This document shows, one piece after another, positions 24,948 through 37,334 of a stretch of DNA of 58,468 bases (its first letter is position 1; the number at the start of each line of letters is the position of its first letter). The notes under the pieces are model-generated. The model was not told where the DNA came from. It saw nothing but the letters and a program-made list of their open reading frames with translations, and did no database searches. The stretch lies in the NCBI GenBank assembly GCA_015039315.1, contig WIDE01000149.1:1497-59964 (forward strand), written 5' to 3'. The position numbers were made by a program, and so were the translations under genes. This stretch comes from Clavulina sp. PMI_390 (lineage: Eukaryota > Basidiomycota > Agaricomycetes > Cantharellales > Hydnaceae).

Positions 24948-26519
24948 GACGCTCAGCAGTTGAGACCAGGGGCAGTGATTTTGGAGGTGGAGTAATTCCG
25001 TCAGATTCTTTCAGTCTTTTAAACCTAACCCCCCAGGGATAGTATTGAGGACGAGGGGAATTGGTAGCTGACAGAGCAGCCAACGTACAGCTACCAGATG
25101 GGGGCAGAGGCTTGGCGGAGCAACGATTAATGAATATTTTCCTGTGGTTCTCCTGATCTGAAAATCCGGCCAGGCGGCCGGACGAGGCACATTTACATGC
25201 ACGGGGAACAGAATCGGCAAGGATCAACAGTCCATCATGGGGACGGAGGCCAGGGATCCCTTGTGGAAGGGAAATGAAGGAAGCGGAAATAGAGTGTCAT
25301 CGAGATTAAACTAGCGTTTTTGGACCGCATGTCATACCTCCAATGAAGTTTGACTCCCTCGTTGAGTGGTTGGGAGGCGGGTGTTGACATGTGTTTGTTT
25401 ACGGCTTGATTCTTCTCTTTGTTCAGACGACCATTGAGATTTGACACACGACATTGATCACGTTTATACTCCATATAATATTGGTGGCATCGCCTAATCT
25501 AGGTGGAAACCTCTACCTTGTCAAGTTGACGATGAATATGCTATCAGAGCTCTGGTGATTGGAAGAGCCAGAGTGCTCTAAGTCAGCCAGCCCATCTGGC
25601 CCTTACTTATTTTGGAATACTTACAAGTCGATTTTAATCGTTGCCGCCGTCAGAGCCCTCTCGGCTTGGGCGCACTGATTCACATCCCCGGCGTATGGGT
25701 GGCCAACCCGGTTCAAATATCCCATCCGGCGTTCATGGCGACGGACTGAATGACTGGCGCGCCTCGTTAATGGACGACGAGTATTTATCGAGGCAGGGAG
25801 CTGGTGACCATGGTACTATATGAGTGCGTTGTCAGTTACCCCGCCTCAGGAACCCATCAAGAACACCCTCAACTAAATTCTCTCCTTCGCTAGTGAGCAC
25901 ACGTCTGAATCTGGCGCTAATTCAAGCCGCGATTTACATCGAATTTATTGTTATGAGAGCAGCCCATTTTGTAATTTGTGCCTAAATGGATAAGGCAAAG
26001 CTAGGTACAGCGGAGAATAGGGAATAAATGGGCCCCGCCTGCACACCACATAGCGACCTCGGGTCAGCGCATCGGGCAGGGCGCGAGACCGCTATATGAA
26101 ATCACCATGGCCATCCACCAGGATTGGACCAGTTTTGAAGACAAGTATGATAATAAATTGACTTCGTACACTACTATGATCGTAATCATGGATATTTGAG
26201 TATCTTGCGAAGCAAAAGGTGAGGTTTGGGAAGGTAGGGCCATGATGGAGAACGTCTTGAAGCCTGCGCCAACTGTGACAGACCTTTTCAAATCCCTGTC
26301 CGATTGCCGACCCGAGGTCGCTATGTGGAGTGCAGGCGGGGCCCATTTATTCTCTATTTTCCGCTCAATTTGCATCTAGCTTTAGATCCCATCCACAATT
26401 CTGTGGCTGAGCCTCCATAGTATCAGAGAAATTGAGCTTGTTCCAACACCCATTATGAACTGTTTACATTGAATTGTTAGGGAGATGCAGAACACCGGCA
26501 AGTAATTTGGTTTATATCA
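24948..26519. other. Intergenic after GMC gene promoter
   Basis: The first 300 bases are the GMC gene's 5' flank. No supported gene, RNA or repeat was seen in the remainder. Confidence 0.4.
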
Positions 26520-28290
26520 TGGGAGCTCGGATTCAGGACTTCATAACTGTACGTCCAGTTAATGAGAAGTCCATGACACAAATGAGCAACCAGCATGGTA
26601 GAAACTAGCGATCCTAACGGTGATCAAGCGCCTCCCGGAGAGAACGTCCAGATAACATTGGTGTCAAGGGGGGAAATCTCAATCAAATCTCCACCTTAAT
26701 CCCGTGTTATTCATGCGTCAGGGCTAGAGCAGGGGGAAAGCGTTCGTCTTCATTTGGATAATCTGAAGACGAGCAAATTGTCGATGAATTTACCTACAAG
26801 TTCCTCCCGAATGCCGTCATTGAGGAACGCCAGAGAATTAAACACGTACCTCGGACCCCGGCGTCCCTTTTCGATGCCCTTGGGCAATTTCGCTCACATT
26901 GGCCCGAATATCCGAGGTCATAACAGTCCAGCAGAATGATGATTTTTCCCCACGATAAAAGGTCTCGACTACCGTAAGGGATGTGGTTGATAAGGCTACT
27001 TGTCCTGCTAAAAAGATTAATGGGGATAGTTTGCATCATAGAATTGATGAACTCGCGAGGCTTCTCCACGGAGCAAGGCTATTCCCAGGGAAGACAAATC
27101 GGACGTTAAAAAGTGGCAAAGCGCGAAGCTCGAGGCTGCAGTGGAGTTGGAGACGTATATAAAACGATCACACCAATGTGTCTGATCGTTTGTGTGCCAC
27201 CCTAGCTCCTACCTCGACAGTGACCAAAATAGGGGGATTGAGATGAATTTCTCCGCTTCTGTCGAGGTTTAGGTTAAGGAGATGATCCATCGTCAGTCCT
27301 GGATGGACTATCTCTGTACAGGAAGTAACAAGGGCTGGTAACATGGCCCATATTCTCATCCTTCCAGGAGCCCAGACGAGTAAAGGCAGCACGGATGCGC
27401 CGATTTCCACCACCATTGGATCCACGAGATGAAATTTGGTCAATCGGGACGAGGGAGGAAGAGAAAGTAGCATCAGCACTTGGTTATTAGGTCCAGCCTG
27501 GATAAATAGAGTAGTCAAATTCCCAAAATCTTGATTAAGAGGCTACGTGCGGAAGGCTTCTCCTTACCTAGGAAGGTTAATGACTAGCTCACGGCACCCG
27601 GTAATGATCGCTTCAAGCTCTGCCCGAGTGATCACCCAATTAGACATAGGTTCTCCGGTCGTAAGAGCTCGCGTATTCTTGAGCGCAAAGGTCCACATAG
27701 GCGAATCGATTGCCACAGATAAAGGTCTGCCTTTTGCACGGGAACGCTTGTTGCGATTAATCTCAAGGTTCTTGCCTCTGCGAAGATCGACGATCCAGTG
27801 AGTGAAGAGCTCAGAGGTCCCATCGACCATATCCCGCCAAGAGGATCACACAGATCGAAGGTTCTTATTTGCGCATTACCAGCCTGGGGATTCGGGACAA
27901 TGATTTCGCTCAAAAGTGAAGGCATGAGCGCGGCGACTGGGGCGAGAGGCGTTAGACGCTTGCAGAGCATATCTCGAGATGCTTTTTGACGGAGGTGAAT
28001 TCTTTAACAAAGGATTCGATGCATCGAATGTGATTGGCTAGCTTATTGATAATCTGAAAGCGGTTGGCAGGAGATGCAGTTCGCTGCTGAACGTCGAGGA
28101 CAAGCAATGGAGGAGGGACAAGGACGGCAGGTCGCAAGCTACACAAGAGAGAAGCTTTGGAGATTTTAGACCCTTCCCAGAGATTTGGATCTACCAGCAT
28201 AGTGCAGGGTGTTTCCGAGCGAACAGCTTTTGGATGAGTGGAGTTTGCAGTCGGTTCTCACGGCAAAATGTGACCCAACAGGCTCACGGA
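26520..28290 (-). pseudogene. Degenerate copy of F-box-like gene A with flanks
   Basis: Colinear with 18430-20460, including 3' flank (TTCATAACTGTACG near 26540 against TTCATAGCTACAC near 18470) and 5' flank (GCAGGGTGTTTCCGA at 28204). The start region MLVDPNLWEGSKISKA is intact, but the frame then shifts near 27965 (before TPLAPVAALMPSLLSEI), near 27830 and again past 27570, where a stop follows ELVINLPR. The intron donor equivalent to 19208 reads GCGAGT, not GTGAGT. Part of exon 2 (the TPLISLDPIYHSW to HVLTG region) is deleted. It can be read as a dead paralogue. Confidence 0.8.
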
Positions 28291-28569
28291 TGATACGAGT
28301 TTACGAAGTGTCAGACGAATATACCCCGCGGATCAGCTCTTTGTATATAACACTGAAGCACGAAGGATGCTTGATCACGGAACGCCCGAGAACAATGGCA
28401 GAGTAAGAAGATGTTATAATGATGTTGTGACGTCCCTCTCTCACGGCCAGAGCGAAGGGAACGAGTTTCTCTTCATTTGAACAATCTAGAGAACGAAGAG
28501 ATAGCGTCAACAAAGCGTTTTGAAGATTGATATCAGATGCACTTGATGCTCGCAATGCGGCATCGAAAT

Positions 28570-29540
28570 CATACCTCCAAATGCGGCGCATTAGCTCTCA
28601 ACTTCTGGAGAGTCTTAGGACAAAGCTACTGACATCGTTCCCAAATCTCGGGAGTTGTCACAACCCGGCGGAAAATTGGAATATGTATCATTGCCTTGAG
28701 AAGCCTCGGGATCGAGTGGTGGATGTTTTTGGGTGTGTGATGGAGTCCTGACAGCACGTAAAGCTCCTCCAAATGAGCGAACAGTGGCTTGATGACTGTG
28801 CTTTCTGCTGGCGCTGAGCTGTTATATAGTGGTTCCAAAAATATGAATGGAGTGTTAGTATGGCTAACATATGCAGTCTCGGCTACCGTGAGAGATGTGA
28901 TTGAAGGAGCCGCTTGTGCCTAGAAGAGCAAGTTGGGTAGGATTTCATATCTGGTGCCACGTATAAACTTACGAGCCTGCTCCAAAGAATAGTGGCGTCC
29001 CCATTTGAGTCGATACGAGCATTGAATAGCGTCAAGGAAGAAAGCGCGGGGCCCGAAGCGAATCAACCACACGAATTAAGCGCTCGCACCACAGTGCACT
29101 TAACCAATAGTGTGCCTGCCCTCCAATCTCCAGTGTGGTTAACTTTGGAAGATATAGAGGCTCGATACTCATCGTTGCAGCCCTTGATTGCACCACCCAA
29201 TCCGTGTTTAGTCGCAGATGCAGTAGTCCTGTGCAAGAGGCAACAAGCGGTGGCAGCCTAATCCAAAATTGCATCCTTCCAGGATAACATAACGAAGAAT
29301 TGCTAGATTCCAAAACTGTTGTATTCACGAGATGGATATTGGTTAATTGGGGGGAAGGAGGGAGAACAAGTGGCATCTGCACTTGGCTATTAATACTGGC
29401 TTGGATGGTCAGAGTGACAATATTCCCTAAGTTTTGCTTGATGAGCCATTCAGAGAAGCCTCCTCCATATGTCGGCAGCCCGATAGTTAGCTCGTGGCAC
29501 CTAGAAATGGTTGCTTCAAGCTCGGCTTGACATGGGCCAC
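28570..29540 (-). pseudogene. 5'-truncated F-box-like remnant B
   Basis: Only the C-terminal half of an F-box-like leucine-rich protein remains. It begins near 29530 at AELEATISRCHELTIGLP and runs through LPLVASCTGLLHLRL-type repeats (here PPLVASCTGLLHLRLNTDWV), an intron (29007-28923 region, GTAAGT to CTTCTAG) and AQAAPSITSLTVAETAYV to TPEIWERCQ. An in-frame stop after WERCQ interrupts the family's usual end (CPKALERV in gene A, LCPKTLQKL here). No F-box or start codon is left. Its clean intron supplied the frame for gene A's second exon. Confidence 0.7.
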
Positions 29541-29689
29541 TTATAAGAAGACACCGCGTTGACTTTTTGATCGAGATGGTTTCCCGCTGGTCTCCGGAGT
29601 CTCTCGTCTGGTTTGTTGTGCCACTCGTTCATTTACTGCCTGACCAGCTTATATCACAAAGCCCCGGTTTCATCAGGCATCCTTTCGCA

Positions 29690-30170
29690 TCGATTTGTCT
29701 CGTCTTTCCCGTCTCTGCAGTATGCTCGAGGTACGCTGTCGTAGGCAGCACGAAAGCCCCATCGTGATAGGAATCACGGTGAACTAGAACCTGACTAACA
29801 TATGAAAGATCAAGTGTCGCTGGGGTTTGATCATGATCATGGGGTCGGTTCGTGTTTGACATCATGAATGTTGCCGCCATGGTGTGCCGGGTTCACCACA
29901 CGTAAGTTTTCTGGGCTGGCGGATGAGAAAGTCGACGATGTGGGAGGCGGAAAGACCGATGGCGAATCGTGGGGGAATTCTCAGCTGATAAGATTCAATG
30001 ATCCATCATATCTGTGCACAAGTTCCACAGTGAGAAGGATTCGACGTCGTCGCTCCAACACGAGGTACAATCTCAATTTATGTCATCCCACAAGATATAT
30101 GCATGGGCTTGTCCGTAGATCCCAAGCGCTCATTAGGATTGCCAAGCGCTGACATGATTGCGGCGTGAGA
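29690..30170 (-). pseudogene. Relic of the 51.8-53.3 kb secreted-protein gene, copy 2
   Basis: Matching pieces in order on the minus strand: CCAAGCGCTCATTAGGATTG near 30121 (the ACERLG coding region), AATFMMSNTNRP near 29870 (against TATFITSDAST), then PATLDLSYV next to the same CATATG junction (against PAAPTLSYV). A large internal deletion joins these last two. Reading frame is lost elsewhere. Confidence 0.55.
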
Positions 30171-30713
30171 CAAGGTGGCAGTGAATGGGGATGGGCCAAG
30201 CCTGTCTGAAAGGGCTACAAATTACCCACCATCACGCCACAGTCACTTTATACGAGAGCTGCTAATACTATTCGTTGTTTTAGATGTCATCAAACGTTCT
30301 AGTAGGAACACTGTTAATTTTAGATGTAGTACACTCGATCGACCGGGCCGAGGAGTCTCGGTTGTCATGCAACCCGCGGATCGGGCGAGACATTTCGACC
30401 TGTTTTTTTGCATCCAGCTTTTTATGGATTGTCCTCAATACATTTCTTGGCCAGGGTCCCTGATGTATGAAATTTCAATGCTTCGCCAAAACATCGTAAT
30501 GTCTCGGCATCCTTTCTCCCATCCTCGTGTTGACCACACACCTCCCCTCTGCTTCGCACAGTCACCCTCGACCTTTCAGCTTATCTTGAACGCCATCTCA
30601 CAGCATCCCCCGTTATCCCTTGCAGGCAATCTTGAGCAATCCCTACTGGCGAAAGCCAATTCTTACGCCTTTGCTTTACATTCGCAACGACCTTCCCCTC
30701 CCCATCCTCCTCA
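30171..30713. other. Promoter region of acetyl-CoA synthetase gene
   Basis: Pyrimidine-rich sequence typical of a fungal core promoter and 5' UTR precedes the start (about 30520-30710, many CCTC and CATC words). An in-frame plus-strand open reading region overlaps but shows no coding character. Confidence 0.4.
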
Positions 30714-33700
30714 ATGGCATTCCATAATCTCTTCGAGACAGCACTCGCGCTGGTTGTTACAGCGCTGTCTTATGTCGCCCGTCCACTTGTCCTCCCGATC
30801 CATGCCTTCCCTCGCCTCCTCGCACTCATCACACTTGCGCCACCCTCGTCTCTGAAGAAACAACCCTCGCGATCAGACATGGGCGCTTGTGTTGATATTG
30901 TGTACACTGATAAGACCGAGACCAAGACGACATCGCCTCATGGCATTCCCGGCGATGCTGCTATTCCAAATGGAGTGTCGAGTCCCCCTCCTGCGACCAC
31001 AGTCCAACGGCGACGATTCCCAGTGGGAGCGCGTCTCGCAAACCCTGCCACCCCCGAACTCACTCCCCACGTTGGCCCAGACCTTGCTGCATATCGAGCA
31101 GCATATAACCCGACTATTGGCGATAAGACGTCAGACGCCTGGTGGGCTCAGGTAAGTTTGTCACTTACGTTTTTTTGATTCACCCGGTTTCTCGGGGGAT
31201 CGGAGGGACAGGGACGAACACTGTTCTATCGAGCGAGAAGTCAAATGAGAAGCTTACTTTGTCCCTGATTGGGCGTTCCTTTTCTTCTTTAGATTGCTCG
31301 CGAGCATGTCCATTGGTATCGCGATTTCGGAACCACTGTGACTGCGGGTGGATTTGAAAAAGGCGACATTGTCTGGTTCCCTGATGGCCAATTGAATGTC
31401 AGCTACAACTGCGTCGACCGGTGGGCTCAACAGGATCCTGAGCGGGTACGTTCGTCCGATCCTCCTATCCCTTTTTTCTTTGATGGTTGCGACAAGGTTC
31501 CGTTTCGAAGATGATCCGCATGTTGACTGACATCCCACGTCAATTCCCCTTGTCCCTCTGTCATAGGTCGCGATCATCTACGAAGCAGACGAACCCGGCG
31601 ATTCCTACACAATCACATATGGCACCCTCCTCGCCGAAGTATCCCAGCTCGCCAACGTCCTGAAGAACAGTCTTGGCGTGAAACGTGGAGACGTCGTGAC
31701 GATATACCTCCCTGTCCACTGGCGTGCGGCCGTCGCCCTCCTCGCTTGTGCCCGTATCGGTGCCATCCACAGCGTCGTCTTCGCAGGTTTCTCAGCCGAC
31801 GCCCTCCGTGAGCGGATCAGAGACGCGCGGAGCCGGGTCGTCATTACTGCGGATGAAGGGCGGAGAGGCGGCAAGGTTATGCCGCTCAAGGCGATCGTTG
31901 ACAAGGCTCTGTCTGAGGCGCCATCATCTAGCGTGAATGTCGAGCATGTGCTTGTGCTGAGGCGCGTAGATAGCGAGGCGGTCAAGACCAATAATTGGAC
32001 GGAGGGCCGCGATGTGTGGTGGGACGAGGAAGCGGCCAAGCAGTCAACGGAATGCGAGCCTGAGGTCATGAACGCCGAGGATCCTCTTTTCATACTCTAT
32101 GTGAGTTTTGTCTCTTTCACATTCATTCCATCTATTAGACAAACTGACGTTCGACCCTATAGACGTCAGGGTCGACGGGTAAACCAAAGGGCGTTGTTCA
32201 TACGACAGGCGGCTACCTTGTGCAGACCGCTTCATCAGTCAAGTACATCTTCGATCTGCACCCGGGCGACCGTTTCGCCTGCGTGGCAGATGTCGGTTGG
32301 ATTACTGGTCATACGTACGTTTTTTGGGAATTCTCCTGTTGATATTTTCACATGCCCAGCCTGACTGTTCTTTGCTCGTTTTCAGATTTGTCGTCTATGG
32401 ACCACTCGCCAATGGAGTTGCGACGACGTAAGTCTTTTCCAATGTGCCGATCTACCTCCTGACCTGTGACTCATTTATTGCTTTCTACCCACTTGGCAAA
32501 TTACGTCCTTAGCATCTTCGAATCCACGCCAACCTACCCCACCCCCTCACGCTACTGGGATGCAGTGGACCGCTGGTCGATCACGCAATTCTACTGTGCT
32601 CCCACAGCTATCCGGCAGCTCCGTCGCCAAGGTCCATCCTACGTATCGCCACGCACGCACTCTCTCGCAAGTCTCCGCGTGATCGGCTCAGGCGGCGAAC
32701 CAACCAACCCAGAGGCTTGGCACTGGTACAACACGCACGTCGGCCGCGCAGGACAGTGCGCCGTGCTTGACACATGGTGGACGACCGAGACAGGTGCGAT
32801 CATGATTGCGCCATTCCCCGGTGCGATCGAGACGAAGCCTGGCACATCTGGTGTGCCGTTCTTTGGGATCGTACCTGCTGTGCTACACTCTGAGAACGGA
32901 CAGAAGCTCGTGGCCCCTACTGACAAAAAGGCAAAGGACGAGGAATGGGAGTCAGAAGAAGGCTTGTTGGTCATCGAGAAGCCGTGGCCGGCAATTGCGC
33001 GCACCATCTGGGGCAACCACGAACGCTACCTCGAGACGTACATGCGTCCTCGCCCCGGATACTTCTATACCGGCGATGGCGCGACGATCGACCAGAACGG
33101 ATACTTCTCGATCAAAGGTCGCGTTGATGGTGAGCCGCCGTCCTTCAGACGATTTGCTACTATTCCTTCTTGACACTCACTCTTGCTTCGTCAGATGTCA
33201 TCAATGTGTCAGGCCGCCGATTGTCGACCTCGGAGATAGAGTCTGCCCTTATCCGCCACCCATTGATCTCAGAAGCTGCGGTGATCGGCGCTGATGACGA
33301 CTTGACTGGCCAAGCGGTCCATGCATTCGTAACATGCACATCGTGAGTGGTTCCTCAACCGATCGTATTTCTTCTTTCTTATCCCTCTTCATGTTACCCA
33401 GCAACATTGACCCAACGAACACGAGCGAGCTGGAGAAAGAGCTCAAGCTCTGCGTCCGCCAGGCCATCGGCGGCTTTGCGGCTCCCAAGAAGTATTACTT
33501 CGTGAGCAACCTACCCACAACGCGCTCCGGAAAGGTGAGACATGACCGCCGCGCCTCATTTCGGGTATGCAAAATTGCTCATACTCTCCCCTTTCCATCC
33601 TAGTTGATGCGACGCGTGATGCGCAAGATCGTAGCTGGAGAAGGTGACAGACTCGGCGATCTCAGCACCGTCGCGGACCCGTCCGCGGTCAGCGAGATCA

Positions 33701-33777
33701 AGGCGGCCGTGGCGAACGCCAACGCCAATCGACCTGACGCATCGAGGTCCCCATCGATGGACTCTGTGGTTGCATGA
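30714..33777 (+). CDS. acs1: Acetyl-CoA synthetase (AMP-forming)
   Basis: Converts acetate, ATP and CoA to acetyl-CoA via acetyl-AMP. Nine exons: 30714-31151, 31293-31445, 31567-32100, 32163-32314, 32386-32427, 32513-33129, 33195-33342, 33402-33534, 33604-33777; 796 residues from the first ATG. ACS hallmarks: [20 protein letters not shown], the P-loop [12 protein letters not shown] at about 375-386, [47 protein letters not shown] and the C-terminal PTTRSGKLMRR, whose Lys739 is the conserved catalytic, acetylation-prone lysine. The family norm is about 650-680 residues, so the N-terminus is long; ATG at 30879 (MGACVDIV) would give 741. It converges with the decarboxylase gene, 329 bases away. 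Confidence 0.94.
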
Positions 33778-34106
33778 GCATTTATTCACGGATATTGTCA
33801 CGTTTCTTTCCACGCTGACTCCCTACACGACGAATTGTACATTTTGATATCTCCCGCTCCCATTTGTTTTGTTTTTTTCTTTTGGTTTTCTCGGACAAAT
33901 TAGACTGGACATATAGCCCACTTCATTTCATCATTGACACTCTGTCGTATACGTATATACCATTGGCTTATGTTTACAAATCGTTCAACTAAATACATAC
34001 TATCGTGACTAGTCTAGAAAGATCAAAGCAAAAATAATGGCCCCTAAAACGCGTGTAGCAGACTCCCAAAATGCCAGGAACCAAATCGGCCCTATTCCAA
34101 AGTTTT

Positions 34107-36729
34107 TCAAGGTAGCGAACTACCTCCGGTCCCAGCCGCGATCCCTGCTGCTTCGCTCTGTTGGAGCTCCTTCCCCATCTCCACATCCAACTCGTCAATC
34201 ACCTCCCTTGCGCATTTCGTCATGCGCTCTACCGCCGCGCGGATGTGGCAATCCTGTGTGCGCTCCGCACCGATGGACATCCGGACGCACAGCTTGCCAT
34301 CAAGCAGAGTAGTGATCACAAATATGCCCTCGGGTCCTTCAGTGAGGCGCTGGTGGAAGGATGTATTCAGCTTGTTGAGCGCTGCGAGACTGAGTGACGA
34401 GGTCGAAGGAGCATGGAGAGTTGCCGCTTTTGCTGGATGAGAGTGAGCGCGGGAGTGAGAGTGTGAATGGGAGAGGTCGCGATTGCGGGGGGAGGATGGA
34501 GCAACGCGGAAGACAGTGAGCGCGAGTGATCGCGGGGCAACGATCTCAAAGAGGTCCGGCTGGGCGCGGATGAGGGACTCGAATAGCTTGCCGAGGTTCA
34601 CGCACTGTGAACCAAAGAGGGAATGAAGGGCCACGGGAGATGAGTGAGCGTTCTAGACAGCAGCAACGATCCAAGGAAAGGGGACGACGAGGTGCTTACC
34701 TTTCGGATGTGAGCACGGAAACCCTCCACGCCGTAATTGCGGAGGACAAACCAGAGCTTGACAGAGCGGAAGCGGCGCGAGAGCGCCACCTGCCAGTTCC
34801 GATAGTCGACGACAGCACCTAGATCGGCAGAAAAGAAAAGCCAATGGAAAAACCAAAAACACGACCTATCTGTCAGCGAGCGAACCGAGCAAGCATCTCA
34901 AGGTAATAGGGTCGGTGAAGCCACGCACCAGCATCAGACTGCTTTGTCTTGAGGAATTGCGGGTTGATATCCATGGCTTCTGTCAAATGAGCCGAATTCC
35001 GCACCCAGAATGTGGAAGCGTCCTAACCCACCCAATAATGAGAAAATCAACACAGAAAATCTCGTCAGTCCAAGAAAAGCTTGGCACCAAGCAATCAAAA
35101 GGCTGACGTACAAATGACACGAGCCCCCACTTGTGGAAGTTGGTGCAGAATGAGTCGGCGTACTGGTTGATGGCATCGAGATATGCGCGTTCGCGGAACT
35201 CGGGACACGCGAGACTGACGCCCGCCCAGGCCGCATCGATATGAATCCAGAACGTGTCAAAGGACTGGGCTGCCAAAAGACGTAATAATATTAGCAAAAA
35301 TAATATGGAATCGGCAGAAAGGTAAATGAGCAGCAAATTGAGAAGAACGCACCAATGGGTCCTATCTCATCCATTCGGTCCGCCGCGCCCGAGGATGTCG
35401 TGCCAAGTGTTGAGACTGTTGGCAGGAACGAGGAAAGAAAGGCATGATCAGCTCGAGCTTTCACTGACGAATTGCAACCCTTGGCACCTCGGGCGAGCCT
35501 CGTGCCAGCGATCGATCGAAAGAGAGTATTACGCACATAGGCAGAATGGCCATAGGCCTTTCTCACGATCCTCCTCATATGCTTTTCTGACCGTCTCTCC
35601 TCGGAGCGCATACCTATCCTCTTCCTTTACGTCAAGTGTGCGCCACTTCAAGCCGAGCAAGCGAGCTGTCTTTACGCCCAAACTATGTGTCTGAGTTGTG
35701 AGGTACAGTATGAGATTCTCCATCGGGATGTTCGGGTGAGCGCGGGTGAAGCGGATGCGCGCTACCATGCAGGCAAGGAAGGCTGAATCGGATGCAGTAG
35801 TTTGGAGAACGCCGCCGCCGCCAAGGGCGGAAGAGAACTTGAAGGCGGGAGAGAGGCCAAGTAGGTCCGCTGCCCAGTCCATAGTGACGTTCTCGAGCTC
35901 GGTGCACGAGGGACTGCATATCCACTGGATAAAATGAGCAAAGAAGCGCCCGAAGAGAAGATATTGAGGAAAATCGGGGGTCGCCAATTACGATGGTTGA
36001 ATGGGGGAAGATGGGAAGTACGTCAATATTGAGTCAGCGGTTTTAGGTTCCCCGAGGCGCAATAAGTGGATATATGTGAATAGAAGACGTACGTTGAAGC
36101 CTGGGTTCGTGACGGCGCTGGCGTAGAGGTCTGCAATGATAGACGGGAACGAGGCATTACTCGGGTACTAATCATGAAGAAGAAGAGGCGCGCGAAGATA
36201 ATGTTAGCACTGAAGATATTCGGCTCTTTCGGTTTCGATGAGTGGCGGTGGCTGAAGCTGTGGCAAATCGGGGGATATAGCCCGATTGCGATAAAGTGTA
36301 ATAAGGGCATAAAGCGCATAGAGCTACTCACGTAACCAAAAAACGAGGGGTGTTGCCAATGGGTTATACCCGGAAGCACGAGTTTCTGTCATTTTATCAC
36401 GAACGAGGGTGATAAGGATAGGAACGTCAGTTCCATGGCAAGGGTGGCTCAAGACATGGTTGAACAACGCACTTGGTAGTCAGCCGCGATCACCTCTATG
36501 GACTCGCCATGCTCCGGTGGGGCAGTGGGGAGAGCTTTAATGAGGAAACCAGGCTCGACTTGCGCGCTGACGGGCAGGTTTTCGAGAGAGTAGTAATAAT
36601 CACAAATGTGGTCGATGGCGGCATAGGCTGCCTTGCGAAACCTAGGAGACCATTGGCATGGTTAGCGGCAACAATGTTAGGCTGTAATCAGAGGAAGGGG
36701 ACTGACTGCTCTATGTCCATTGGCATCAT
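34107..36729 (-). CDS. PLP-dependent aromatic-L-amino-acid decarboxylase
   Basis: Group II decarboxylase expected to turn Tyr, DOPA or Trp into the matching amine in the cytosol. Ten exons: 36729-36707, 36641-36473, 36385-36332, 36167-36093, 35924-35537, 35415-35353, 35269-35112, 35022-34929, 34818-34700, 34604-34107; 546 residues. Motifs follow the family in order: [10 protein letters not shown], the His in [28 protein letters not shown] (Asp269, pyridine-nitrogen ligand) and NFHKWGL (Lys304, the PLP Schiff-base lysine), then [21 protein letters not shown] His/Ser-rich insert ([12 protein letters not shown]) sits in the C-terminal domain, which is about 60 residues longer than usual. Substrate choice among aromatic acids cannot be read from sequence by eye. 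Confidence 0.93.
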
Positions 36730-37334
36730 GATGGTGGTGGTGGAAGGAGGAGGAGGGACACGGAAGGGAAAAGGATCAAAACACGGATAGACGTAAGGAT
36801 CAGCAAGGCCAAGGGTCTACGACAAAATAACAAATAGGCTTGGCAAAAGCTGAGGCTCGTCTAAAATGTGCTCAAGCTTGCTTCGCAATAGTTGGTCAAT
36901 GTAGAGCGCCCAACGCTTTGCGTGTTTGTGGGCGGTTTCGAGTCTGACGACGACAAGGTTGCTGAAAGAGGGCGAGGAAAGGTTGCTGTTTCCAAGTTTG
37001 GCCGGAGAAACACGGTGAGACATTGGCGATCAGTAGATCCTGTAACTGAATTCATGGACTGTATGCATCTAGAGTTTTTAACACGCCGGCGCCTCCCCCT
37101 GCCGCGATCCGAGCCTACGATTGACAGCCTCAATTCGATTCAGAGGTCTCGATCCATACCAGGAACAGGACGCATGTTTCATCCCCGAGTGTGACTCCTC
37201 CCACTCCACCCAAAGAATATCCGTAAAAAAATTTGAACAAGGAAAAGGTGCGTGTGAATGGTAATGGTGCGAATGTTTCAGCGGAGCGCCACTCCGATCC
37301 GGTTCCGGCGCGTCCGGATGAATCGACGTCGAAA
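36730..37334. other. Intergenic between decarboxylase and acyltransferase
   Basis: 5' flank of the decarboxylase and 3' flank of the acyltransferase, both on the minus strand. No further gene is supported. Confidence 0.4.
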
